From the NCBI GenBank assembly GCA_903958085.1, contig CAJBRY010000680.1, forward strand, positions 1 to 36,675: a stretch of DNA of 36,675 bases, in the 5' to 3' direction. Shown in pieces: positions 16,326-24,132 of this stretch. Numbering within the stretch: position 1 is the first letter of the stretch; the number at the start of each line of letters is the position of its first letter. Origin of the DNA: an uncultured Geobacteraceae bacterium (GTDB taxonomy: Bacteria > Desulfobacterota > Desulfuromonadia > Geobacterales > Pseudopelobacteraceae). The notes beneath the pieces were generated by a model. That model had not been told where the DNA came from and made no database searches. It worked only from the letters and a program-made list of their open reading frames with translations. The position numbers and the translations under genes were made by a program.

Positions 16326-17918
16326 ATGACAATCCCGTTAAAAATCGATAACACTTTAAGAGAAAGAAGGCGAATCAATCGACTGTTGGACTTTCTCAAA
16401 CGGGATGACCTGACAGGCGAGCAGATGGAACGCATAGGAAGGCGACTGCAGAAGTCGGGCAAACGAGCGCTTTCTCCGCTGGTTCGGAAGCTTTGGTGTG
16501 AGCAGAACGGCACCACACTGTATCGCTATACCTGTATGCTTGATTTTTTTGATGCCACAGCTTGGATGGAACAGTTAATTCAAATTACCATCCAACGCAA
16601 GGATCTGGAGGAGGACGGCAAGCTGGCTTTGCTGGATGTCCTGCATGACAGTGGTATCGACGTCACCGCCCCACCCTTTGGTGCTATGACAGGCTACGGT
16701 TCTCCCACTTTGGAAGGTTTTGTTGATGACTGCCTGAAAGATGGTGAGCGCGGACTGGTCAGGTTTATTGACAGTTTTCTGGATGTAGCTGACGAGTTTA
16801 GAGATCGAATGATGGGGGAGCTTTCGAAGAATAGCACACCCGAGGCTATAGCACTGCTTGAAATATTATTAACTTTTGAGAAAAAAGAGATAGTTCGGGA
16901 ATCAATAATTGCTCTTGGCCGCGCAAAAACGGGCTATGCAATTGATGTGCTTGAACGGGCTCTTCCCCGGTTTAAAGACGAACAAGCTGACCTGATCAGG
17001 CGCAGTATACGCCGCCTTTCTTTTATCGGCATTCGGGAAAGAATCAAACTGCCTCACTCTTTTCAACAACCCCTTCCATTTTATGAAGTTTATGCCGGCC
17101 CTGTCGATTTCTATGGTTCGAGAACCCTCTGGTTTTCTTGGCGCCTGGGAGAACATGGCTTTGCCTCCATGCTGATCCTGACCGGTGAGACAGATGGCTT
17201 ACTTAACGCCATAAGCTATCGGATGAAAGACGAAAAAGAGTATGTACACATTTTAAAAGACGTTGCGGGCGGTGAAATGCTTTCACCTGTTGGACACGGA
17301 TATGCTCTGGCTTCACTTCGGGACGCGCTTCACCGCAGCCGTGAAGGCGGGTTCTACCTGCCACCGGATTTCTACGTTGATATGCGCATGTTCCGAACTG
17401 ATGCCCTGAAACCTGAAGCATATATTCCACGCTTCAAACTTAAACATCTGGAAGATATTGTTGAAAAAATACCGGGATATGTAACCTCCAGCAATGATCT
17501 TCTTGACGAACCCGGCCTTGAAGGTTGGGTCTTGACTGAGTCCGCTCTGTACGATGCTGCAGAGCGCTTCAATGCCCTTGAAACTGAAAATGTATCCGGT
17601 AAAGTTTCAGATGAGCTGCTGGAGAAGGAGATTTCCTACTGTTGCAACGAACTGATCGTGCCGCGCCGCGCTGACATTATTAAGCGACTCCTGTTGACAG
17701 CGGATTATCTGCAAGAAATCGAAAGCGATGACAGTTCTATTCAAAAAATACTTGCCACAGCACTCAGTCTTGTTGGAGGCTTTTTACCGGATTGTCGGCA
17801 TCCGTTTGTCCGGAGATTACTGATTGATAGTGTAGATGCCGCACGGCAAACACTGGCCGAAGGATATGACCCTCGACTGGAGGAAGGTTACGATGATGAC
17901 GATGACTACGACGACTGA
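16326..17918 (+). CDS. Uncharacterised HEAT-like repeat protein
   Basis: I do not recognise a named family. The 530-residue product has no signal peptide or membrane helix and is probably cytoplasmic. The first 220 residues are helical with HEAT-like pairs (RALSPLVRKLW, GKLALLDVLHDSG, TPEAIALLEILLTFEKKEIVRESIIALGRAKT, YAIDVLERALPRF). A middle alpha/beta region follows (PLPFYEVYAGPVDFYGSRTLWFSWRLGEHGFASMLILTGETDGLLNAISYRMKDEKEYVHI), then a helical tail ending in an acidic run (EEGYDDDDDYDD). The start at 16326 is preferred over 16311 because GAGGAAAAG precedes it. The gene overlaps gpsA by 26 bases. A scaffold or protein-binding role is only a guess. Confidence 0.8.
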   Translation: MTIPLKIDNTLRERRRINRLLDFLKRDDLTGEQMERIGRRLQKSGKRALSPLVRKLWCEQNGTTLYRYTCMLDFFDATAWMEQLIQITIQRKDLEEDGKLALLDVLHDSGIDVTAPPFGAMTGYGSPTLEGFVDDCLKDGERGLVRFIDSFLDVADEFRDRMMGELSKNSTPEAIALLEILLTFEKKEIVRESIIALGRAKTGYAIDVLERALPRFKDEQADLIRRSIRRLSFIGIRERIKLPHSFQQPLPFYEVYAGPVDFYGSRTLWFSWRLGEHGFASMLILTGETDGLLNAISYRMKDEKEYVHILKDVAGGEMLSPVGHGYALASLRDALHRSREGGFYLPPDFYVDMRMFRTDALKPEAYIPRFKLKHLEDIVEKIPGYVTSSNDLLDEPGLEGWVLTESALYDAAERFNALETENVSGKVSDELLEKEISYCCNELIVPRRADIIKRLLLTADYLQEIESDDSSIQKILATALSLVGGFLPDCRHPFVRRLLIDSVDAARQTLAEGYDPRLEEGYDDDDDYDD

Positions 17919-18921
17919 CATAGCCAGAATTGCAGTTATAGGTGCCGGTAGTTGGGGGACTGCTCTGGCGGGACGCCTTGCCGCCAACGGCAATGACACT
18001 CTGCTCTGGGCTTATGAACCCGAGTTAGTGGCGGAGATTAATTCCTTGCATACTAACTCTCTCTATCTTACCGGCATCAATCTTCATCCTGCCCTTGCCT
18101 GTACCGGAGACCTCAAAGAAGCTGTGAATGGGCGGGGCATTGTGGTTTTGGTGACGCCGGTGCAGGTTATGCGGGGAATATTAAAGCAGCTTTCAGCACA
18201 CATTTCCAAGGATGCTATTATTGTCAATGCTTCCAAGGGTATTGAGCTGGAGACTCTGCAGACGGTTTCTCAGATTTGTGCCGAATTATTGGGCGATACG
18301 ACTCTTTCCAATTATGTGACACTTTCCGGCCCGACCTTTGCCCGCGAAGTTGCTCAGGAACTACCATCGTTGATAGTCGCAGCTTCGCGCAACGACGCAA
18401 GTGCGCGAAGCGTTCAAGCGGCTTTTAGCTCTCCTTGTCTTCGAATTTACACCAACTGTGATGTTGTTGGAGTAGAATTGGGTGGTGCAGTAAAAAATGT
18501 TATTGCTATCGCTGCCGGAATCTGCGACGGCCTCGGCTTTGGCCACAACGCCAGGGCAGCTCTTATCACGAGGGGCCTTGCGGAAATGAATCGTCTTGGG
18601 CGAGCCATGGGAGCACAGGCCACTACCTTTGCAGGTTTGGCTGGCATGGGCGACCTTGTACTGACCTGTACCGGCGACCTTTCCCGTAACCGCACAGTGG
18701 GTTTCAAACTTGGCCAGGGGCTGAAACTGGCAGACATTCTTGCTGAAATGCGTATGGTGGCTGAAGGGGTAAAAAGTGCAGAATCAATCTACCTCTTATC
18801 CCGCCGACTTGAAGTTGAGATGCCAATTGTTGAGAAAACCTACCAGATCCTTCATGAGGATAAACCGGCCAGGCAGGCAGTAATAGAACTCATGGCGCGA
18901 GATTTGAAAGCAGAAGGGTAA
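17893..18921 (+). CDS. gpsA: Glycerol-3-phosphate dehydrogenase [NAD(P)+]
   Basis: Cytoplasmic enzyme reducing dihydroxyacetone phosphate to sn-glycerol 3-phosphate for phospholipid synthesis. The 342-residue protein has the N-terminal Rossmann motif IAVIGAGSWGTALAGRLA, then VLVTPVQVMRGILKQL, IVNASKGIE, TLSGPTFAREVAQELPS, and the substrate-binding GGAVKNVIAIAAGICDGLGFGHNARAALITRGLAEMNRLG with the catalytic Lys. The ORF track begins at 17836, but GGAGGAAGG lies nine bases before the ATG at 17893, inside the upstream gene, giving the usual length. It overlaps the HEAT-like gene by 26 bases in the +1 frame, so translation is probably coupled. Confidence 0.95.
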   Translation: MMTMTTTTDIARIAVIGAGSWGTALAGRLAANGNDTLLWAYEPELVAEINSLHTNSLYLTGINLHPALACTGDLKEAVNGRGIVVLVTPVQVMRGILKQLSAHISKDAIIVNASKGIELETLQTVSQICAELLGDTTLSNYVTLSGPTFAREVAQELPSLIVAASRNDASARSVQAAFSSPCLRIYTNCDVVGVELGGAVKNVIAIAAGICDGLGFGHNARAALITRGLAEMNRLGRAMGAQATTFAGLAGMGDLVLTCTGDLSRNRTVGFKLGQGLKLADILAEMRMVAEGVKSAESIYLLSRRLEVEMPIVEKTYQILHEDKPARQAVIELMARDLKAEG

Positions 18922-18960
18922 AACAGATGGTATTTCTAACACGCAGAATTTGCTCACTAT

Positions 18961-18991
18961 AAGCCCTCGATTTTTTTTACGTCGGGGGCTT
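18961..18991 (+). terminator. Hairpin between gpsA and glgP, possible terminator
   Basis: AAGCCCTCGA and TCGGGGGCTT can pair (one G-U) around an 11-base T-rich loop, 40 bases past the gpsA stop. There is no T-run after the stem, so termination may be weak or factor-dependent. It may end the HEAT/gpsA transcript before the glgP promoter. Confidence 0.4.
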
Positions 18992-19005
18992 CGTATATTA
19001 AATGT

Positions 19006-19034
19006 TTAACATAAACTCTGTTTGTTACTATGAC
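19006..19034 (+). promoter_or_regulatory. Possible sigma-70-like promoter of glgP
   Basis: TTAACA (five of six), a 17-base spacer and TATGAC (four of six) lie 24 bases before the glgP ATG, just after the gpsA hairpin. The short predicted leader still holds the GAAAGGA ribosome site. Confidence 0.45.
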
Positions 19035-19058
19035 CCTGGTAATTGAAAGGACATTATA

Positions 19059-21623
19059 ATGGACTTCACCAGAATGCTGCACAAATTCACAGTTGTCCCA
19101 TCATTGACCGACGAATTGGCTGCGCTCCAGCGGGTGTCATACAATCTCTGGTGGTGCTGGGAGCAGGATGCTACCGCTCTTTTTCGTCGCCTGGATCCGG
19201 AACTCTGGAAAACGACCAGACATAATCCGGTAGAAATGCTTGGGATTTTGCAGCAGACTACTTTAGAGGGGTTAAAAAACGACGAAGGATTCATGGCACA
19301 TCTTAAGCTTGTTGATGAGAAACTCAGTGACTATCTTCAGGCAAAAACCTGGTTTCAAAAATCGGGACATGCTGATTCAAAGATAAAGATCGCCTATTTC
19401 TCTATGGAGTTCGGACTGCATGAATCTCTGCCGATTTATTCAGGGGGGCTCGGCATTCTGGCCGGAGATCATCTTAAATCAGCTTCCGACTTAGGTTTGC
19501 CGCTGGTCGGAGTCGGACTGCTCTACCGTCAGGGATATTTTCGTCAGTACCTGAATAATGAGGGATGGCAGCAGGAGTATTACCCTGAGAATGATTTTTA
19601 TAATCTCCCTTTAACTCTGGAACGGGATGAGAACGGAACACCACGCACCTTTGAGCTTGAATTTGGACCTCGCAGGTTCAAGGTTCACATCTGGCGTGTT
19701 CAGGTCGGGCGTGTCCCACTGTACCTGCTTGATACAAATCTCGAGGAAAACTCCACTGAAGACCGTCTTATAACCGCTCAACTCTATTTTGGCGACAAAG
19801 AGATGCGGATGATTCAGGAAATCCTGCTCGGTATCGGCGGCATCAGGGCTTTGAGAATGCTGGGTATAGTTCCTAACGTGTGTCATATGAACGAGGGTCA
19901 TGCTGCTTTTCTTGCACTGGAGCGCATTCGCCTTTTGATGAACAAGCGTGGCATTCGCTTTAACGAGGCTCGCGAGATAGTAAATGCCGGCAATATTTTT
20001 ACCACACATACCCCGGTTGAAGCAGGCATAGACCACTTTGCTCCCGATTTGCTGGATAAATATTTTTCCGGATATTTTACATCCTTCGGGATAAGCCATG
20101 ATGATTTTATCGGACTTGGGAGACAGAATCCGAAAAACCAGCAGGAATCTTTTTGTATGGCGGTGCTGGCTCTCAAACTTGCTGGACACGCAAACGGCGT
20201 TAGTCAGTTGCACGGCGAAGTATCACGCAAAATGTGGAAAAATCTCTGGCCTGAACTGCCGCAGGAACAAGTGCCACTGACATCCATAACAAACGGAGTA
20301 CATACCCGGACATGGATGTCCAACCACATGGGGAGCCTCCTGATACGTTATCTGGGAACTAGATGGCTCGATGATCCTACTGACCATAATGTTTGGCGCA
20401 GGATAGCTAAAATTCCGGATGCCGAGCTTTGGCGAACGAGGCAGAGCAGCAGGGAGAAACTGGTTGATTTTGCCCGTAAACGTTTGAAAGAACAGCTGAT
20501 TAAGGTTGGCGCCACAACAAAAGAAATTGCCACAGCAGAAGAGGTACTGGATCCAGAAGCTTTAACTATAGGTTTTGCACGACGCTTTGCCACCTATAAG
20601 CGCGGAACACTGCTTTTACGCGACCAGGAAAGATTGGCAGCCATTCTCAACAATCCGGAAATGCCTGTTCAGTTTATATTTGCCGGCAAGGCTCATCCGC
20701 AGGATCAAGAGGGTAAAGAGCTGATTCGTCAGATCGTGCAGGCATCCCATCAGGAACGCTTCCGACATCGCATAGTTTTCATCGAGGATTACGACATGGA
20801 AGTAGCCAGGCATCTGGTTCAAGGTGTTGATGTCTGGCTCAACACACCGCTCAGGCCAATGGAGGCCAGCGGCACCAGCGGCATGAAAGTGGCTTTTAAT
20901 GGAGGGCTGAACTTGAGCGTCCTTGATGGATGGTGGTGTGAAGGCTATCAGGGGAACAATGGTTGGGCTATCGGCAAAGGAGAGGTGTACGAAGAGATAG
21001 ACTACCAAAATCAGGTAGAGGGGCGTGCTCTTTATAACCTTCTTGAAAAAGAAGTCATTCCACATTTCTATGATCAGGGGAGCGACGGCGTGCCGCGATC
21101 ATGGGTTGCAACAATGAAGGCTTCGATGCAGAGTCTCTGCCCAGTATTTTCGACTGACCGCATGGTGCAGGAGTATGCGGAACACTCATATATCCCATCA
21201 TATAATCAGTGGCAGCGCCTGGTCGATGATGATTTGGCGTTGGCGCTTGATCTTGCTCGCTGGAAAGAACAGATTTTCAGGTTGTGGCCTCATGTACGTG
21301 TTGAACAGGCAGGAGCGGATGCGGGTGATGCCGTTATGGTCGGCAGTCAGGTTCCGGTCTATGCCAGGATTGCCTTAGGTGAAATCCCGGTTGATCAGGT
21401 CTCGGTTGAAGGTTATTTTGGAGTACTGGATTCGACCGGCAACATTCAAGGCGGAGAGACTGTTACCCTGGACATGAAAGAAGATCTAGGTGGCGGAGTA
21501 TATAGCTTCGGCGGGCTTTTTGAGTGCCGTTTTTGTGGAAGGCACGGATTTATGTTAAGGATAATTCCGCGCCATGCAGTTTTCGGCACTGTTTATGAAT
21601 CAGGTTATCTTATTTGGGGATAA
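19059..21623 (+). CDS. glgP: Alpha-glucan (glycogen) phosphorylase, DUF3417 type
   Basis: GT35 enzyme releasing glucose 1-phosphate from glycogen or maltodextrin. The 854-residue protein begins with the DUF3417 region typical of the Thermus/Thermotoga-like subgroup (LAALQRVSYNLWWCWEQDATALFRRLDPELW). It continues with IAYFSMEFGLHESLPIYSGGLGILAGDHLKSASDLGLPLVGVGLLYRQGYF, HMNEGHAAF, FTTHTPVEAGID and ITNGVHTRTW. The pyridoxal phosphate site is EASGTSGMKVAFNGGLNLSVLDGWW, with Lys610 as the Schiff-base lysine. GAAAGGA precedes the ATG. The stop lies two bases from the fliK ATG, so a metabolic gene leads into flagellar genes. A hexomutase gene that could use its product follows fliK and flhX. Confidence 0.94.
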   Translation: MDFTRMLHKFTVVPSLTDELAALQRVSYNLWWCWEQDATALFRRLDPELWKTTRHNPVEMLGILQQTTLEGLKNDEGFMAHLKLVDEKLSDYLQAKTWFQKSGHADSKIKIAYFSMEFGLHESLPIYSGGLGILAGDHLKSASDLGLPLVGVGLLYRQGYFRQYLNNEGWQQEYYPENDFYNLPLTLERDENGTPRTFELEFGPRRFKVHIWRVQVGRVPLYLLDTNLEENSTEDRLITAQLYFGDKEMRMIQEILLGIGGIRALRMLGIVPNVCHMNEGHAAFLALERIRLLMNKRGIRFNEAREIVNAGNIFTTHTPVEAGIDHFAPDLLDKYFSGYFTSFGISHDDFIGLGRQNPKNQQESFCMAVLALKLAGHANGVSQLHGEVSRKMWKNLWPELPQEQVPLTSITNGVHTRTWMSNHMGSLLIRYLGTRWLDDPTDHNVWRRIAKIPDAELWRTRQSSREKLVDFARKRLKEQLIKVGATTKEIATAEEVLDPEALTIGFARRFATYKRGTLLLRDQERLAAILNNPEMPVQFIFAGKAHPQDQEGKELIRQIVQASHQERFRHRIVFIEDYDMEVARHLVQGVDVWLNTPLRPMEASGTSGMKVAFNGGLNLSVLDGWWCEGYQGNNGWAIGKGEVYEEIDYQNQVEGRALYNLLEKEVIPHFYDQGSDGVPRSWVATMKASMQSLCPVFSTDRMVQEYAEHSYIPSYNQWQRLVDDDLALALDLARWKEQIFRLWPHVRVEQAGADAGDAVMVGSQVPVYARIALGEIPVDQVSVEGYFGVLDSTGNIQGGETVTLDMKEDLGGGVYSFGGLFECRFCGRHGFMLRIIPRHAVFGTVYESGYLIWG

Positions 21624-21624
21624 T

Positions 21625-23255
21625 ATGGTTCTAGCAGCAGACATCCAGCAGCAGGTATATGACCTGCTTTCACGCACATCCAACATCTCTTTTGTCACTG
21701 CAGATCAAGCGGCTGGCAGTGGTAGTATACTGTCTCCCGGTCAGCGGGTAAGTGCAGAAGTCCTGTCCCTGTTGCCCAACAATCGTGTTCAGGTAAAAGT
21801 TGGCTCCGAACGTTTCAATCTGGAACTGCCTATGCAGGTTCGTGCCGGACAGACACTGGAGATGACTTTCCTATCCGCCGATCCTCGCTCAACCTTCGCC
21901 ATAACAAGGCAAGCAGGGATGGCTCCTCCTGTCAGCCTCTCAGATGCTTCGCGTCTGCTGAGTCTTCTGGTGTCAAACGAGCAGGTAGTTGATCCTAAAT
22001 TCCGCTCTTCACTTCAAAATATCGGAGACATGCTCCGCCGTTCATCAGGAGAGACAGCAGTTTTAGCCAATCTGATGGATGAAGCTTTGACTTACGGTGT
22101 TTTAAGGGGAGGGGTCAAATCACCACCAGAGGCCTCCGGTGAGTCGATGCAGGACCCCGGTGAGCCGTTGGGAGAGGCCTTTAAACAGGGTGCGCGCCGA
22201 TTGACTCCAGAACAGTCCAGGTTAGCTGCTTTTGAAAACAATGCATCCCAAATCCTCCGTACTATAGCCCAAAGTTCTCGCTTTATTCTGATAGAAGCTG
22301 CCAACCACCCGCTGACACCGCTCCCGTTAGTACCCGGGGAAGAGGTAGAGGCTCTTGTTACAGGAACTCTGCCTGGTGGCAGGGTGTTTGCTCAGATAGC
22401 CGGTACTACAATAGAAATGGTTGTTCCGCGTTCAGTTCAAAGCGGCGATATCCTCCGTCTTACCTATATATCATCACAGCCGGCTTTGACATTTGCAATT
22501 CCGCGTACTCTTCCTGACAACACTTCAGGTGTTCTCAGTGAGGCTGGGCGCTGGCTGAGTGTGCTGGAGCACAGCGATGGGGGAATATCAAGCCAGCAGA
22601 TGTATGTATTGGATCGGCTGAATACTGTTCTGAAAAGTCTTCCGCCGGACTCGCCTGCTTATACCGCATTTCTGGATGAAGCCATTACCTATCAGACAGT
22701 CATGCGGAATCAGAATCTCGCCGGTCAGCCTTCGGGAATGGCTTCTTCGCAGATTTCTGCCCAGCAAACCCCGGTTAGCGGGAACGGAATGGTTTTGAGT
22801 GATGATATGGCAAAATTACTTCAGGCCATCATCAGAGGGAACCGCCTGGCCTTGCTGGAATCTCAGAACCAGCAGACCATGCCGACAGGATTTGCCCCTG
22901 GAGAACAGCTAAGGGGAGAGGTGCTCTCCGCTCTTGGTGGCGGCCGCTTCATGGTTCAGGGTGCTGGCAGGAACTTTGAGTTCTTGCTACCTAAAGGATT
23001 TTCGAAAGGCAGTCAGGTCAATATGTTCTTCATAACGGAGGAACCTCATCAAACCTTTTTATTGACCCGTTTCGGTAGTCCAGGAGATTCAAGAGTCAGC
23101 GAAACAGGTCAATGGTTGAGTCGTTTTTTGGGGGAATCATCGGCTCAGGCAACTGTTCAGACTTCGCTGGGAATTTTGCGCACACTATTGTCAGGGCCTC
23201 CTACAGATGCGAATTTACTCGGGCGTATGCTTCAACAGGGACTTAAGGAAAGTGG
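21625..23255 (+). repeat. Three tandem protein-level modules in fliK
   Basis: Three segments share a plan. A short helix (IQQQVYDLL / ASQILRTIAQSSRFILIEA / MAKLLQAIIRGNRLALLES) leads into a PG-start barrel-like region (LSPGQRVSAEVLSLLP / LVPGEEVEALVTGTLP / FAPGEQLRGEVLSALG). This ends in TFAITR / TFAIPR / TFLLTR, then a helical half begins with GRWLS- or GQWLS-like words. Approximate residues are 1-157, 214-360 and 395-545. The similarity is in protein pattern; I saw no long DNA identity. Confidence 0.7.
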
Positions 23256-23850
23256 ACTCTTTTATGAGTCGCATCTCTCTCGTTGGTTTGGTGGAGATTT
23301 TTCTCTGGAGGACATTCTTCGTGAACCACAGGGGCGTCTATCTCCTCGTCTGGCGCAAAATGATGGCCATTTCATCCCCACTGCAGGTGATCTTGTGCGC
23401 GCCAGCATCCGAACCGGCTCTTCAGAGGTCATGGAGGCCGTTTTTAATAAAGCAGGAACCAGTATGGCTCATGAAGGAATTGCTGATCAGCGTACTATGC
23501 CGATAGTCAGTGAACAGCTCTCAACACTTCAAAACGGACAACTGCTATTCAGGGGAGATCTTTTCCCTGGTCAGCAGCTGGATTGGTCCGTTACCGAACG
23601 TGAGGCTGAACGTAACAAGTCTGGTGGGCGTGAACGGAATTGGGAAACCAGCGTTGCCATAACCCTGCCACATTTGGGACATGTGTCAGCAGAACTTATT
23701 TTTGATGGCACCCATGTGCTTATCAAAATTGATGTTGAAAATAGCAAGACCTTGCCGATTCTTGAAAAAGGAAAAGTCAGGCTGATCGATCAACTTGAGG
23801 CAGCCGGACTTACTCCGACAGATATACATATCAGCCATGCGTCCGCGTGA
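21625..23850 (+). CDS. fliK: FliK-like flagellar hook-length control protein
   Basis: Predicted secreted molecular ruler that stops hook growth by switching export specificity through FlhB. The C-terminal domain (about 640-740) fits Flg_hook: ETSVAITLPHLGHVSAELIFDGTHVLIKIDVENSKTLPILEKGKVRLIDQLEAAGL. The first 545 residues carry three related modules starting near 36, 233 and 419. Each begins with PGxxxxxxV, followed by a strand-rich stretch ending in P..TF...R, then a helical half. The ATG at 21625 (741 residues) is preferred over the track start at 21574: it follows GGGGA and lies two bases after glgP. It overlaps flhX by 14 bases. Repeat-built N-termini are known in FliK proteins, but these modules are large. 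Confidence 0.85.
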   Translation: MVLAADIQQQVYDLLSRTSNISFVTADQAAGSGSILSPGQRVSAEVLSLLPNNRVQVKVGSERFNLELPMQVRAGQTLEMTFLSADPRSTFAITRQAGMAPPVSLSDASRLLSLLVSNEQVVDPKFRSSLQNIGDMLRRSSGETAVLANLMDEALTYGVLRGGVKSPPEASGESMQDPGEPLGEAFKQGARRLTPEQSRLAAFENNASQILRTIAQSSRFILIEAANHPLTPLPLVPGEEVEALVTGTLPGGRVFAQIAGTTIEMVVPRSVQSGDILRLTYISSQPALTFAIPRTLPDNTSGVLSEAGRWLSVLEHSDGGISSQQMYVLDRLNTVLKSLPPDSPAYTAFLDEAITYQTVMRNQNLAGQPSGMASSQISAQQTPVSGNGMVLSDDMAKLLQAIIRGNRLALLESQNQQTMPTGFAPGEQLRGEVLSALGGGRFMVQGAGRNFEFLLPKGFSKGSQVNMFFITEEPHQTFLLTRFGSPGDSRVSETGQWLSRFLGESSAQATVQTSLGILRTLLSGPPTDANLLGRMLQQGLKESGLFYESHLSRWFGGDFSLEDILREPQGRLSPRLAQNDGHFIPTAGDLVRASIRTGSSEVMEAVFNKAGTSMAHEGIADQRTMPIVSEQLSTLQNGQLLFRGDLFPGQQLDWSVTEREAERNKSGGRERNWETSVAITLPHLGHVSAELIFDGTHVLIKIDVENSKTLPILEKGKVRLIDQLEAAGLTPTDIHISHASA

Positions 23851-24106
23851 CGAAGATCAGCGCCGGGCTGCGGCGCTATCCTATAAGCAGGGTTATTACG
23901 CACCTGTAGTAGTAGCCAGAGGGAAGGGAATAGCCGCGGAAGCGATCATTGCCTGTGCTCATGAAGCGGGAGTTTATGTTCATGAGTCACCAGACCTCGT
24001 AAGACTGTTAATGCAGGTTGATAATGATCAGTTTATACCACCAGAGCTGTATCGAGCAGTCGCAGAAGTTCTGGTCTGGTTACAGTGGATGGAGAGTCAG
24101 CAATAA
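23837..24106 (+). CDS. FlhB C-terminal domain homologue (FlhX/YlqH-like)
   Basis: Small cytoplasmic protein of 89 residues matching the FlhB export-switch domain without its membrane part: RRAAALSYKQGYYAPVVVARGKGIAAEAIIACAHEAGVYVHESPDLVRLL, then FIPPELYRAVAEVLVWLQWM. The NPTH autocleavage motif of full FlhB is absent. In FlhB the retained half interacts with FliK, so its place directly after fliK (14-base overlap) suggests it takes part in, or modulates, the export switch. The track start at 23795 is inside fliK; I use the ATG at 23837. Confidence 0.85.
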   Translation: MRPRDEDQRRAAALSYKQGYYAPVVVARGKGIAAEAIIACAHEAGVYVHESPDLVRLLMQVDNDQFIPPELYRAVAEVLVWLQWMESQQ

Positions 24107-24132
24107 TAATGCAATTTAAGTGAGGAGGAACA

